Program-made: the position numbers and the translations under genes
In this document: in pieces, positions 6,758 to 12,678 of the stretch
Position numbering within the stretch: position 1 is the stretch's first letter
Layout: the number at the start of each line of letters is the position of its first letter
Source of the DNA: JAGLTN01 sp023135255
GTDB taxonomy: Bacteria > Planctomycetota > Phycisphaerae > Sedimentisphaerales > Anaerobacaceae
Reading direction: 5' to 3'
DNA length: 20,676 nt
Assembly (NCBI GenBank): GCA_030639495.1
Contig: DAOWCP010000039.1
Coordinates: forward strand, 1-20,676
Notes under the pieces: model-generated
What the model saw: only the letters and a program-made list of their open reading frames with translations
Told to the model about the DNA's origin: nothing
The model's database searches: none

Positions 6758-6799
6758 ATGAAGATCATGGTTATTAAAATAAACAGAGGTGGAAAATGA
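6758..6799 (+). CDS. Possible 13-residue coupling ORF before the membrane-protein gene
   Basis: An ATG at 6758, with AAAGGG (6743-6748) 9 nt upstream, opens a frame encoding MKIMVIKINRGGK. Its TGA overlaps the ATG of the next gene (ATGA at 6796-6799). The arrangement would allow termination-reinitiation coupling. The next gene also has its own good SD (GAGGTGG), so the small ORF may be incidental. Confidence 0.25.
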   Translation: MKIMVIKINRGGK

Positions 6800-7656
6800 A
6801 AAGAATAGCCTTATTGGTGATTATTTTGGCAATAGTAGCTTGCTGCTTGTTTCCACCTTGGCAAAGGATTTACAAAGAACGTAAGTCGAATATTAAAAAA
6901 TTTGAGCCTATGGGGTATAGTTTTATAGCAGAACCTGCTAGTAAACGTTTATACAAGACTTCTTTACAAATCGGATATACTGAAATTAAAGCTGATACCA
7001 TTGATTTTGGCAGGTTAGGTATTCAGATTGGTTTATTGCTCTTTTTGGGAAGTTGCATTGTATTTTCAAAATATATTTTCCCAAAAACAAAGCTAAAGCC
7101 CAAAGCTGTTTCGTCCGGTGAACCGCCACCAAAGAAAAAATGGAAGTGGATGACTAAAACTTTAATCTGCCTGTTGATCCTTGTTCTAGTTGGCTATGGA
7201 TTGATTCTGACATCTCTTTATTTCGAAGCCGAACAAAGCTCATATATTTGGTATGATAAATATTACGAACTAGAAAAAAAGCAATCACAGTCACAGTCTA
7301 AGGCTAAACAGTATCAAGGTAAGAATTCTTATCTTGATGCTCTGCTTGCTGGTGATTACAAAGAAGTCGAACGACTCGGTGCTTTGTTAGATAGTGAGCG
7401 TGTAGACGCTATGAATAAAGAGAAACAAATGCAGCGAGTAGATGAAGCTGATGAGCATTACACTGATAGCCCAGGTCTAAAGATGGACGCTTATGGCCTA
7501 GGTATACACCAAAATCAATATGGCCGCCCCGTCACATTGAGACCTGACTTCGGCTATGTGGAAGGCGAACAGTTAAAAATAAAAGAAAATGGTTATGGTT
7601 TAGGTGTCCACATGGATCAATACGGCAGACCAGTTAGGGAAAAACCATGGCCTTAG
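6796..7656 (+). CDS. Membrane protein with two C-terminal YGLG-x-H-x3-QYGRPV repeats, function unknown
   Basis: The 286-residue product has three predicted membrane segments: about 4-20, 72-95 and 120-143. After the third comes a Gln/Lys/Ser-rich stretch (about 150-175) and a charged, helical region. The C-terminus holds two near-identical motifs, AYGLGIHQNQYGRPV (232-246) and GYGLGVHMDQYGRPV (266-280), ending 6 residues before the C-terminus. Similar short Y-G-x-G-x-H-x-D-Q-x-G-R-P repeats occur in unrelated-looking bacterial hypothetical proteins, but I know of no assigned function. The SD GAGGTGG lies just before the ATG. It is the second gene of the AT-rich insert; its stop codon is 15 nt before the start of the rsmH-tail copy. 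Role unknown; an envelope function with the neighbouring lipoprotein is only a guess. Confidence 0.75.
   Translation: MKRIALLVIILAIVACCLFPPWQRIYKERKSNIKKFEPMGYSFIAEPASKRLYKTSLQIGYTEIKADTIDFGRLGIQIGLLLFLGSCIVFSKYIFPKTKLKPKAVSSGEPPPKKKWKWMTKTLICLLILVLVGYGLILTSLYFEAEQSSYIWYDKYYELEKKQSQSQSKAKQYQGKNSYLDALLAGDYKEVERLGALLDSERVDAMNKEKQMQRVDEADEHYTDSPGLKMDAYGLGIHQNQYGRPVTLRPDFGYVEGEQLKIKENGYGLGVHMDQYGRPVREKPWP
7489..7635 (+). repeat. Pair of 15-codon protein repeats
   Basis: The two copies are at 7489-7533 and 7591-7635, spaced 102 bp start to start. They share YGLG-[IV]-H and QYGRPV at protein level (11 of 15 residues identical). DNA of the copies differs at many third positions, so the repeat is old and kept for its protein sequence. 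Confidence 0.7.
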
Positions 7657-7671
7657 CATTATCAACATAGA

Positions 7672-7767
7672 ATCGCCAAGAGTCCGATTACGCCGAGAGT
7701 TAGGGAGATCAGAGCCAATCCAAGAAGCACTTCCGCAAAATTCCGCTGGGCAATAAAAGCGGGGTGA
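7672..7767 (+). pseudogene. rsmH: Detached second copy of the rsmH 3' end
   Basis: This segment aligns without gaps to rsmH 6062-6157 at a constant offset of 1610 bp, with about 77 of 96 bases identical; 42 of 44 are identical over 6107-6150. In the rsmH frame it reads IAKSPITPRVREIRANPRS and continues to a TGA at 7765-7767, so it still ends like a functional RsmH. Many differences are synonymous (for example AGC/AGT, CCA/CCG, GAA/GAG), which suggests divergence while coding rather than decay of a fresh duplicate. There is no start and a stop (7654-7656) lies upstream in frame, so it is a remnant. It marks the right edge of the two-gene insert. Confidence 0.85.
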
Positions 7768-7786
7768 TTTTTTAAAATAGGATTTT

Positions 7787-8149
7787 TTACTCGTACTCTG
7801 TATATTTTTTGCAGTTTCCTTTTGCTTTTTCTATTGGGTATTTCTTTTTGTTGAGGTCTATTTTTTTGTTAGTGACGTTGAAGAGGTCGATATCCAGAGT
7901 ATTGCAGAGGTAGATGGTGAACAGGAAGATGTCGCCTATTTCTTCTTTTACTCTTTTTAATTCTTTGGTGGTTAGTTTTTCGGATTGTGCGGGTGTTTTC
8001 CAGAGGAAGTTTTCCATTAGTTCAGCGGCTTCTATTGTGAGGCCTTCAGCGAGGTTTTTTGGGCTGTGGAACTGCTGCCAATCTCTTTCATCTCGAAATT
8101 TCAGGGCCTTTTCTGTTAGTTTTTTTAAAGTCTCATTTGGCTGCGGCAT
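7787..8149 (-). CDS. MazG-like nucleotide pyrophosphohydrolase
   Basis: This 120-residue all-alpha protein is of the MazG/RS21-C6 (dCTP pyrophosphatase-like) type. The metal-binding pattern is present: E40-x2-E43 in the helix IEAAELMENFLW, and E70-x2-D73 in KEEIGDIFLFTIYL. The N-terminal RDERDWQQFHSPKNLA segment is also typical. Such enzymes hydrolyse (d)NTPs to monophosphates and are thought to cleanse nucleotide pools; substrate specificity cannot be read here. The SD AAGGA (8158-8162) lies 8 nt from the ATG at 8149. An extended -10 promoter lies just upstream. It is a single gene facing the rsmH-tail remnant. Confidence 0.88.
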   Translation of the reverse strand: MPQPNETLKKLTEKALKFRDERDWQQFHSPKNLAEGLTIEAAELMENFLWKTPAQSEKLTTKELKRVKEEIGDIFLFTIYLCNTLDIDLFNVTNKKIDLNKKKYPIEKAKGNCKKYTEYE

Positions 8150-8196
8150 TTTGGTTTTCCTTAAATCAGCTTAATGGCAAAAGCATATAATTGCGT

Positions 8197-8205
8197 ATTA
8201 TACCA
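8197..8205 (-). promoter_or_regulatory. Extended -10 promoter for the MazG-like gene
   Basis: On the minus strand TGG-TATAAT is present: a perfect -10 (8197-8202) with a TGn extension (8203-8205). No good -35 is visible at 16-18 bp, as is usual for extended -10 promoters. The predicted start is near 8190, about 40 nt before the ATG at 8149. Confidence 0.5.
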
Positions 8206-8342
8206 TTTACGGTAATAAATTTTCGCGAATAAATCCACAACTTGTTATCTTTGAGTTGTTTACCCGCGGATAAACGGAAAATTTCAATTGGGATTGGTAT
8301 TATAAGGGCAAGAGGTTTTGTTTTAAAGCTAAAAAGCTTATC

Positions 8343-8370
8343 TTGCAATGCTTGTTAGGTGTTGTATAAT
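8343..8370 (+). promoter_or_regulatory. pdxJ: Promoter for pdxJ
   Basis: TTGCAA (8343-8348), a 16-bp spacer and a perfect -10 TATAAT (8365-8370) precede the pdxJ ATG at 8412 by about 35 nt of leader. Confidence 0.5.
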
Positions 8371-8411
8371 CAGGCTGTTTAGTTAGGTTTTGATTGGAAT
8401 AGACAGGCAAT

Positions 8412-9143
8412 ATGGAAATGACCAGGCTTAGTGTTAATCTAAATAAAGTTGCGTTGCTGAGGAATGCGCGGGATTTGAATATGCCGAGCGTTATCGAGGC
8501 AGCGGAAGTTGTTATAGATGCCGGCGGGGAAGGGATCACGGTTCATCCCAGGCCCGATGAGAGGCATATCCGCTACGAGGACGCTTATGAGTTGGCGAAG
8601 ATGCTTACGGTTGAATATAATATCGAGGGCAATCCTTTTACAGGCAGGTATATGGAGCTGATGGCAGATATTAAGCCCGCGCAGGCGACTTTGGTGCCTG
8701 ATGATCCGAACGCGAATACTTCTGACCACGGCTGGGATGTAAAAGGAAATGCTGCCAGGCTGGGGCCGGTTATTAAGGAGTTGAAAGCCCTTGGTATCAG
8801 GGTGAGTTTGTTTATGGACTATGACAACCTTGAGGGGATAAACCAGGCAGCGAATATTGGAGCTGACAGGGTTGAGCTTTATACTGAGCCTTACGCGAAA
8901 GCATTTTCAGCTGGAAAAGAACTGGATAGCATGATAGAAAAATATGCTTTGGCTGGGCGAGTTGCCGGCGAAGCTGGGCTTGGTGTAAATGCCGGTCATG
9001 ATCTTAACCTTAAGAATCTTGGGTATTTCTGTGAAAAGGTGCCGGGTGTCCTTGAGGTTTCTATAGGCCATGCTCTCATTTCTGAGGCTTTGTATATAGG
9101 GCTTGGGCAGACGGTGAAGGAATATATTAAAATTCTTTCTTAA
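8412..9143 (+). CDS. pdxJ: Pyridoxine 5'-phosphate synthase
   Basis: PdxJ condenses 1-deoxyxylulose 5-phosphate with 3-amino-2-oxopropyl phosphate in the DXP-dependent route to vitamin B6. The 243-residue TIM barrel has the family landmarks: SVNLNKVALLRN (7-18), GITVHPRPDERHI (41-53), the GLGVNAGHDL strand near residues 194-203, and the phosphate-binding EVSIGHALISEAL segment near 216-228. Length is normal. The start at 8412 (MEMTRLSVNL) has only a weak SD (AGG, 5 nt away); an ATG at 8418 is an alternative. It is followed by dapA on the same strand after 93 nt, so the two may share a transcript although their pathways are unrelated. Confidence 0.97.
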   Translation: MEMTRLSVNLNKVALLRNARDLNMPSVIEAAEVVIDAGGEGITVHPRPDERHIRYEDAYELAKMLTVEYNIEGNPFTGRYMELMADIKPAQATLVPDDPNANTSDHGWDVKGNAARLGPVIKELKALGIRVSLFMDYDNLEGINQAANIGADRVELYTEPYAKAFSAGKELDSMIEKYALAGRVAGEAGLGVNAGHDLNLKNLGYFCEKVPGVLEVSIGHALISEALYIGLGQTVKEYIKILS

Positions 9144-9198
9144 CTTTAATTGAGATTGGTGTATTGTATCAACGAGATTGAAGATTTAAAATTAAACG

Positions 9199-9213
9199 CT
9201 GACATTTTGTCAG
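9199..9213. other. Short perfect hairpin in the pdxJ-dapA gap
   Basis: CTGACA and TGTCAG flank a 3-nt loop, 12 bp upstream of the dapA SD. It lacks a U-run and so is not an intrinsic terminator. It may affect dapA leader structure. Confidence 0.3.
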
Positions 9214-9236
9214 GCTGAGATTACAGGAGAAAAATT

Positions 9237-10112
9237 ATGTTTACAGGTGCGATGGTTGCGTTGACTACGCCTTTTAGTGATGGTGAGATCGATTTTGAAA
9301 CATTTGAAGAGCTTATTGAGTTTCAGATCGAAAATGGTATTGACGGGATAGTGCCTGTAGGGACTACGGGTGAATGTCCGACTCTTAGCCATACCGAGCA
9401 CAAAGAGGTTATTAAAAGGTCAGTAAAGGCAGCAGCTGGTCAGGTCTCTGTTATCGTGGGCGCTGGTTCTAACAGTACTGCTGAGGCAATCGAACTGACA
9501 GCCTTTGCCAAAAAAGCAGGCGCAGATGCAACATTGCAGGTGTGTCCATACTATAATAAACCAACGCAGGAAGGTTTCTTTCAGCATTTTAAAGCGATAG
9601 CCGAAGAGGTGGATCTGCCTATCGTTCTGTATAATATTCCGGGCAGGTGCGGCGGGGCCGGTATGGCTCCTGAAACGATAGCAAGGCTTTGGCAGCTCGA
9701 AAATATTGTCGCGATAAAAGAGGCAACCGGTTCTCTCGACCAGGCAAGCTCGATAGCGGACCTTTGTGACATTACGATAATCTCCGGAGATGATTCGCTT
9801 ACTTTGCCTTTGGCATCGATTGGAGCAAAAGGTGTTATCAGTGTTGTTGCTAATATTGTTCCGGCTGATGTTAAAGCGATGACGGACCTTATTTTAGAGG
9901 GTGACTTTGTTTCGGCGAGGAAATGGCACAAGAAACTTTACAAGCTGAGCAAAAACCTTTTGTCACTGTCGACGAATCCGATACCTATCAAGGCGGCTAT
10001 GGCGATGCTGGATATGTCTTCTGAAGAATTAAGGCTTCCGATGGTTCCTATGGAGCAGAGTAAAAAAGCGATACTCAAAAAAGCATTGAAAGACTACGGC
10101 TTATTGGATTGA
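9237..10112 (+). CDS. dapA: 4-hydroxy-tetrahydrodipicolinate synthase
   Basis: DapA condenses pyruvate with aspartate semialdehyde, the first committed step to diaminopimelate and lysine. The 291-residue barrel keeps all active-site residues: T43/T44 in VGTTGE, Y106 in YYNKPTQEG, Y132 and R137 in YNIPGR, and the Schiff-base lysine K161 in VAIKEATGS. The C-terminal part (NPIPIKAAMAMLD) is also typical. Length is normal, and these residues distinguish it well from other aldolase-like paralogues. The SD AGGAGA (9225-9230) lies 6 nt from the ATG. Its 3' end overlaps the convergent glycosyltransferase gene by 19 bp. No other lysine-pathway gene is in the window. Confidence 0.96.
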   Translation: MFTGAMVALTTPFSDGEIDFETFEELIEFQIENGIDGIVPVGTTGECPTLSHTEHKEVIKRSVKAAAGQVSVIVGAGSNSTAEAIELTAFAKKAGADATLQVCPYYNKPTQEGFFQHFKAIAEEVDLPIVLYNIPGRCGGAGMAPETIARLWQLENIVAIKEATGSLDQASSIADLCDITIISGDDSLTLPLASIGAKGVISVVANIVPADVKAMTDLILEGDFVSARKWHKKLYKLSKNLLSLSTNPIPIKAAMAMLDMSSEELRLPMVPMEQSKKAILKKALKDYGLLD

Positions 10113-11224
10113 GCTTTGTCCTGGTTTAAGGTCTGGTCGTAAACATCTATTATTTCAGTTACCATGGAGGAGACTGAATGGTATTTCCTCATCATGTCCA
10201 GGTTGTTTTGGGCGAGTTTGCGGGCGAAGTCTCTTTCGTTGAGCAGTTTTTGTATTGATGAATAAATGCTGAGTTCGTCTTGCGGGTCGAATACTACGGC
10301 TGTTTCGTTTTCAATGATCAGGTCATCGGCTCCGCCTTTGCATCCGGCAACGGCGAGTCCTGCGGCCATTGCTTCGAGCAGCATAGGGTTGAACGAATTA
10401 TCCGGTATTGATTGAATGAAGATGTCAGAACCAGAGAGGATGTTTTGCCAGGGGAATGTCTGCGGGATTATTGTAACTGTCTGGACAAGGGCAAGTTCGT
10501 GAATGAGTTTCCGAAGAGGCTTTTCACTTTTGGCGCCTGCAATTATTACCAGCATGAATTCGTATCCGTCAATTGCCAGATGACGAATCGCAGAGAGCAA
10601 ACTTTCTGTTTTTTCAGTATGAGATGTGTTGACGGCTGTTACCATGCTGACAGTCTGGTTTATTTTCTTTAAACAATCAATCTGAGGCTGAGCAAAGGTT
10701 CCTATATTTATCTGCTTTATTTTGTTCGAGAACCTGTGGTGGAGCTTTGCGAAATTTTCAGCTATATTTTTGGTTGGCGAAAGAACAGCTGAGCACCTTT
10801 TGTGGGATATCGCAAGAGTTTTGGGATGTTTTTCGAGCGAGTTTAATGAAAGGACATAACTGAGATTTGTGGTTTTGGACAGTTTTTTTGTAAAACGTGC
10901 TTTGGTTGGGCAAAGGCAGTGGATGATATTGGGCTTTGATTTTAATATGCTCTCGTGAAGTATCTTGTTGTTTTTGCTATTGAATATGAGAGGGATATTA
11001 AAAAAAGGGTGCCTGATAATCTCTACTGCCGGCAAAGCCACGGAATCTAAATTACATTGGGGCGGACATACAATGATGGGGCTGATCGAGTTATCTGCCA
11101 ATCCTAAAAGCAAGTGCTGAAGAAAAATTCTGTAACGGATTACGCTATCCTTAGACACTATCAAAACAGGTTTAGGGTGCCTGATTTTGGATTTATCTGC
11201 TGCAGTTTGTAATCCTTCTGTCAT
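10094..11224 (-). CDS. GT4-type glycosyltransferase
   Basis: This 376-residue protein has a GT-B fold. An N-terminal Rossmann-like half (about 18-180) precedes a C-terminal half carrying the diagnostic nucleotide-sugar site SFNPMLLEAMAAGLAVAGCK (an E-x7-E-like block at roughly 285-305), then GGADDLI and VVFDP. This is typical of retaining family GT4 transferases, which move a sugar from an NDP-sugar to a lipid, glycan or other acceptor. Donor and acceptor cannot be inferred. The N-terminal half is divergent and lacks the usual glycine-rich opening loop. No membrane segment is evident. The gene converges on dapA with a 19-bp tail overlap and lies 128 nt downstream of panB in the same direction. 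A weak promoter is possible at 11242-11271. Confidence 0.85.
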   Translation of the reverse strand: MTEGLQTAADKSKIRHPKPVLIVSKDSVIRYRIFLQHLLLGLADNSISPIIVCPPQCNLDSVALPAVEIIRHPFFNIPLIFNSKNNKILHESILKSKPNIIHCLCPTKARFTKKLSKTTNLSYVLSLNSLEKHPKTLAISHKRCSAVLSPTKNIAENFAKLHHRFSNKIKQINIGTFAQPQIDCLKKINQTVSMVTAVNTSHTEKTESLLSAIRHLAIDGYEFMLVIIAGAKSEKPLRKLIHELALVQTVTIIPQTFPWQNILSGSDIFIQSIPDNSFNPMLLEAMAAGLAVAGCKGGADDLIIENETAVVFDPQDELSIYSSIQKLLNERDFARKLAQNNLDMMRKYHSVSSMVTEIIDVYDQTLNQDKAQSNKP

Positions 11225-11233
11225 GTAGTAAAA

Positions 11234-11263
11234 CCTGTCGTATTAAAAGCCTGTCGTATTAAA
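11234..11263. repeat. Two tandem copies of a 14-bp unit with 16-bp period
   Basis: CCTGTCGTATTAAA occurs at 11234-11247 and 11250-11263. The copy nearer the glycosyltransferase gene supplies its candidate -10 (TTTAAT on the minus strand). Confidence 0.7.
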
Positions 11264-11271
11264 TAAGTCAA
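11242..11271 (-). promoter_or_regulatory. Possible promoter for the glycosyltransferase gene
   Basis: On the minus strand TTGACT (11266-11271), an 18-bp spacer and TTTAAT (11242-11247) give 5 of 6 matches in each box. The predicted start is about 10 nt upstream of the ATG at 11224. The spacer is one base longer than ideal. Confidence 0.4.
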
Positions 11272-11352
11272 TTACACCGGAGTATGTTACCGCAAAATAT
11301 GGTGGTTTGCTATGAAAAATCGGTTTCATTTCTGCTGAATTTCAGTCTGTGT

Positions 11353-12210
11353 TTAGCTTCTCATATCGTCTAACATTTTTTTGAGCAGATCTAACTGCCC
11401 TTTTTTCATATGGTAGCAGTGGTCTTGGTCCGGGAATTTGTTTTCTCGGATATCTTTTGCATAGTCTGAGAAAGCTTTTACGGTTTTTTCAGCGAGGTTG
11501 CTGTATTTGTTTGAGAACTTAGGTAAGCTGCCTTGTGTCAGACCTAAGATATCCGGAGCTATGAGTATTTGGCCATCGCAATCGGGGCCTGAGCCGCAAC
11601 TAATGACCGGGACATCGGATAATTCTGTGATTATCGCGGCAACCTCGGCGGCGGTTCCTTCTATCAGCAGGGCACTTGCGCCGGCATCGACCATTTGTTT
11701 TGAGGAGGCTATAAGTTCAGCTGCCATTTCGGCTGTGGTTGCTTCAGCCTTGAATCTACCGACTTTGCTGATGGACTGAGGTTTGATGCCTATATGGGCC
11801 ATTACTGCCATACCAGCGTTGCTTATTGCATTTATGACATCGAGGCAAGAGCTGGAGGCTTCGATCTTGATCATATCGGCACCGGCCTGGGCGGCAAATC
11901 TGCCCGCATTTTTTATTGCTTCGTATATTCCCAGGTTATATGACAAAAAGGGCATATCAGCGACGAGAAATGCTTTCGGAGCTGCACGACGGACAGCGGC
12001 GGTTATCGTAACCATGAAATCCATAGTTGCAGGCAGCGTAGAATCATGGCCTAACATGAACTGAGCAGCTGAATCTCCTACGAGCAGCATTTCGATTTCT
12101 GCCTGTGCAGCGAGTGATGCGGTCATATAGTCATAGCAACTGACAGCGATAATTTTTCTATTCTGCTGTTTTGCTTCCGCAAGATCAGCGATGGTAATTT
12201 TTTTATTCAT
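11353..12210 (-). CDS. panB: 3-methyl-2-oxobutanoate hydroxymethyltransferase
   Basis: PanB adds a hydroxymethyl group from methylene-tetrahydrofolate to 2-oxoisovalerate, making ketopantoate for pantothenate and CoA. The 285-residue TIM barrel shows the family pattern: SCYDYMTASLA (24-34), metal-binding VGDSAAQFMLGHDSTLPATM (44-63), VADMPFLSY, IKIE (metal ligand), AHIGIKPQS, the LLIEGTAAEVA strand with the catalytic-type Glu, and GSGPDCDGQILIAPDILGL. Several positions deviate from the commonest consensus (for example GT in place of VP after the catalytic Glu) but all recognisable functional residues remain. No SD precedes the ATG at 12210. A promoter ends 6 nt before it, suggesting a leaderless mRNA. 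No panC or panD is nearby. Confidence 0.93.
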   Translation of the reverse strand: MNKKITIADLAEAKQQNRKIIAVSCYDYMTASLAAQAEIEMLLVGDSAAQFMLGHDSTLPATMDFMVTITAAVRRAAPKAFLVADMPFLSYNLGIYEAIKNAGRFAAQAGADMIKIEASSSCLDVINAISNAGMAVMAHIGIKPQSISKVGRFKAEATTAEMAAELIASSKQMVDAGASALLIEGTAAEVAAIITELSDVPVISCGSGPDCDGQILIAPDILGLTQGSLPKFSNKYSNLAEKTVKAFSDYAKDIRENKFPDQDHCYHMKKGQLDLLKKMLDDMRS

Positions 12211-12442
12211 GGCATTATTGTAAGTTAAATATTAAAAAATAACAATTTTTCAGTTAAAATATTAGAACAAAAAAAAAGAATTTAGCGTATGATATCTTAG
12301 TTATTGGTGCAAATTCAGGGTTTTTTGTGGAATTTAGAAAATTTAAGTTTTTTTTACTATTAAAATTTTGATTTTTTAATAAAAAAGTACTATGAATGCG
12401 TGAGTTTCTCTAAAGAAATCAGGGTTCTTTTTTCGATTAAGA
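12211..12442. other. AT-rich non-coding stretch upstream of the sRNA candidate
   Basis: Beyond the panB promoter at its left edge I see long A and T runs but no ORF with a ribosome binding site, no hairpin with a U-run and no known RNA motif. Confidence 0.5.
12217..12245 (-). promoter_or_regulatory. panB: Promoter abutting the panB start codon
   Basis: On the minus strand TTGTTA (12240-12245), a 17-bp spacer and TACAAT (12217-12222, 5 of 6) are followed by only 6 nt before the ATG. The expected start falls on the A of the ATG, matching the absence of a Shine-Dalgarno. Confidence 0.5.
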
Positions 12443-12549
12443 TATAGTGGTAGGGTGTGGATAAATAGGTTTTAGTTGGGGATGTCATTATTTGCTTTTC
12501 ATCACCCTCCTCCGAAGCCAGGTTCTGAACTGTAGAATCTGGCTTTTTT
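12443..12549 (+). ncRNA. Candidate small RNA with C-rich motif and intrinsic terminator
   Basis: A -10-like TATAGT (12443-12448) predicts a start near 12455. The presumptive RNA of about 95 nt ends at the terminator 12515-12549. The stretch has no plausible ORF. It contains CACCCTCCTCC (12502-12512) just before the terminator hairpin, resembling the anti-SD-like C-rich seed motifs of some trans-acting sRNAs. AGGGTG (12453-12458) could pair with CACCCT and close a larger loop. No good -35 is seen and no Rfam family is recognised, so this is inferred mainly from the orphan terminator. Confidence 0.35.
12515..12549 (+). terminator. Strong intrinsic terminator with no upstream gene on its strand
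   Basis: AAGCCAGGTTCT (12515-12526) pairs with AGAATCTGGCTT (12534-12545) through 12 positions including one G-U, around a 7-nt loop, followed by TTTT. The nearest upstream gene, panB, points the other way, so the terminator must end a non-coding transcript or attenuate transcription toward the gene at 12679. Confidence 0.75.
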
Positions 12550-12567
12550 ATGCGCTCAAATCATCTT

Positions 12568-12599
12568 TTTCGCAAATATGGTTTTATATTTGTGCGAAA
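12568..12599. repeat. Imperfect inverted repeat upstream of the glycosidase-like gene
   Basis: TTTCGCAAATAT (12568-12579) and ATATTTGTGCGAAA (12586-12599) are reverse complements apart from a 2-nt bulge, with a 6-nt spacer. It could be a regulator binding site or an mRNA hairpin. It lies between the terminator and the GTG at 12679. Confidence 0.5.
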
Positions 12600-12678
12600 T
12601 ATCGTGGTTTTTTATTTGTCCACAAGCTATAAGTTAATAGGTTGTTTTTGCTATTAATAGAATTTGAAAGGTGTTATT

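Noticed and set aside
6253..7656. The insert as a transposon or toxin-antitoxin element
   Set aside because: No transposase, integrase, terminal inverted repeats or toxin/antitoxin family signature; both proteins look like envelope proteins.
9199..9213. Hairpin between pdxJ and dapA as a terminator
   Set aside because: Perfect 6-bp stem but no U-run and only a 3-nt loop; kept only as a leader hairpin.
12443..12549. 6S RNA, SRP RNA or known riboswitch at the orphan terminator
   Set aside because: Too short and without the long central-bubble stem of 6S RNA, the GGAAG-type SRP tetraloop region, or any riboswitch core I recognise.
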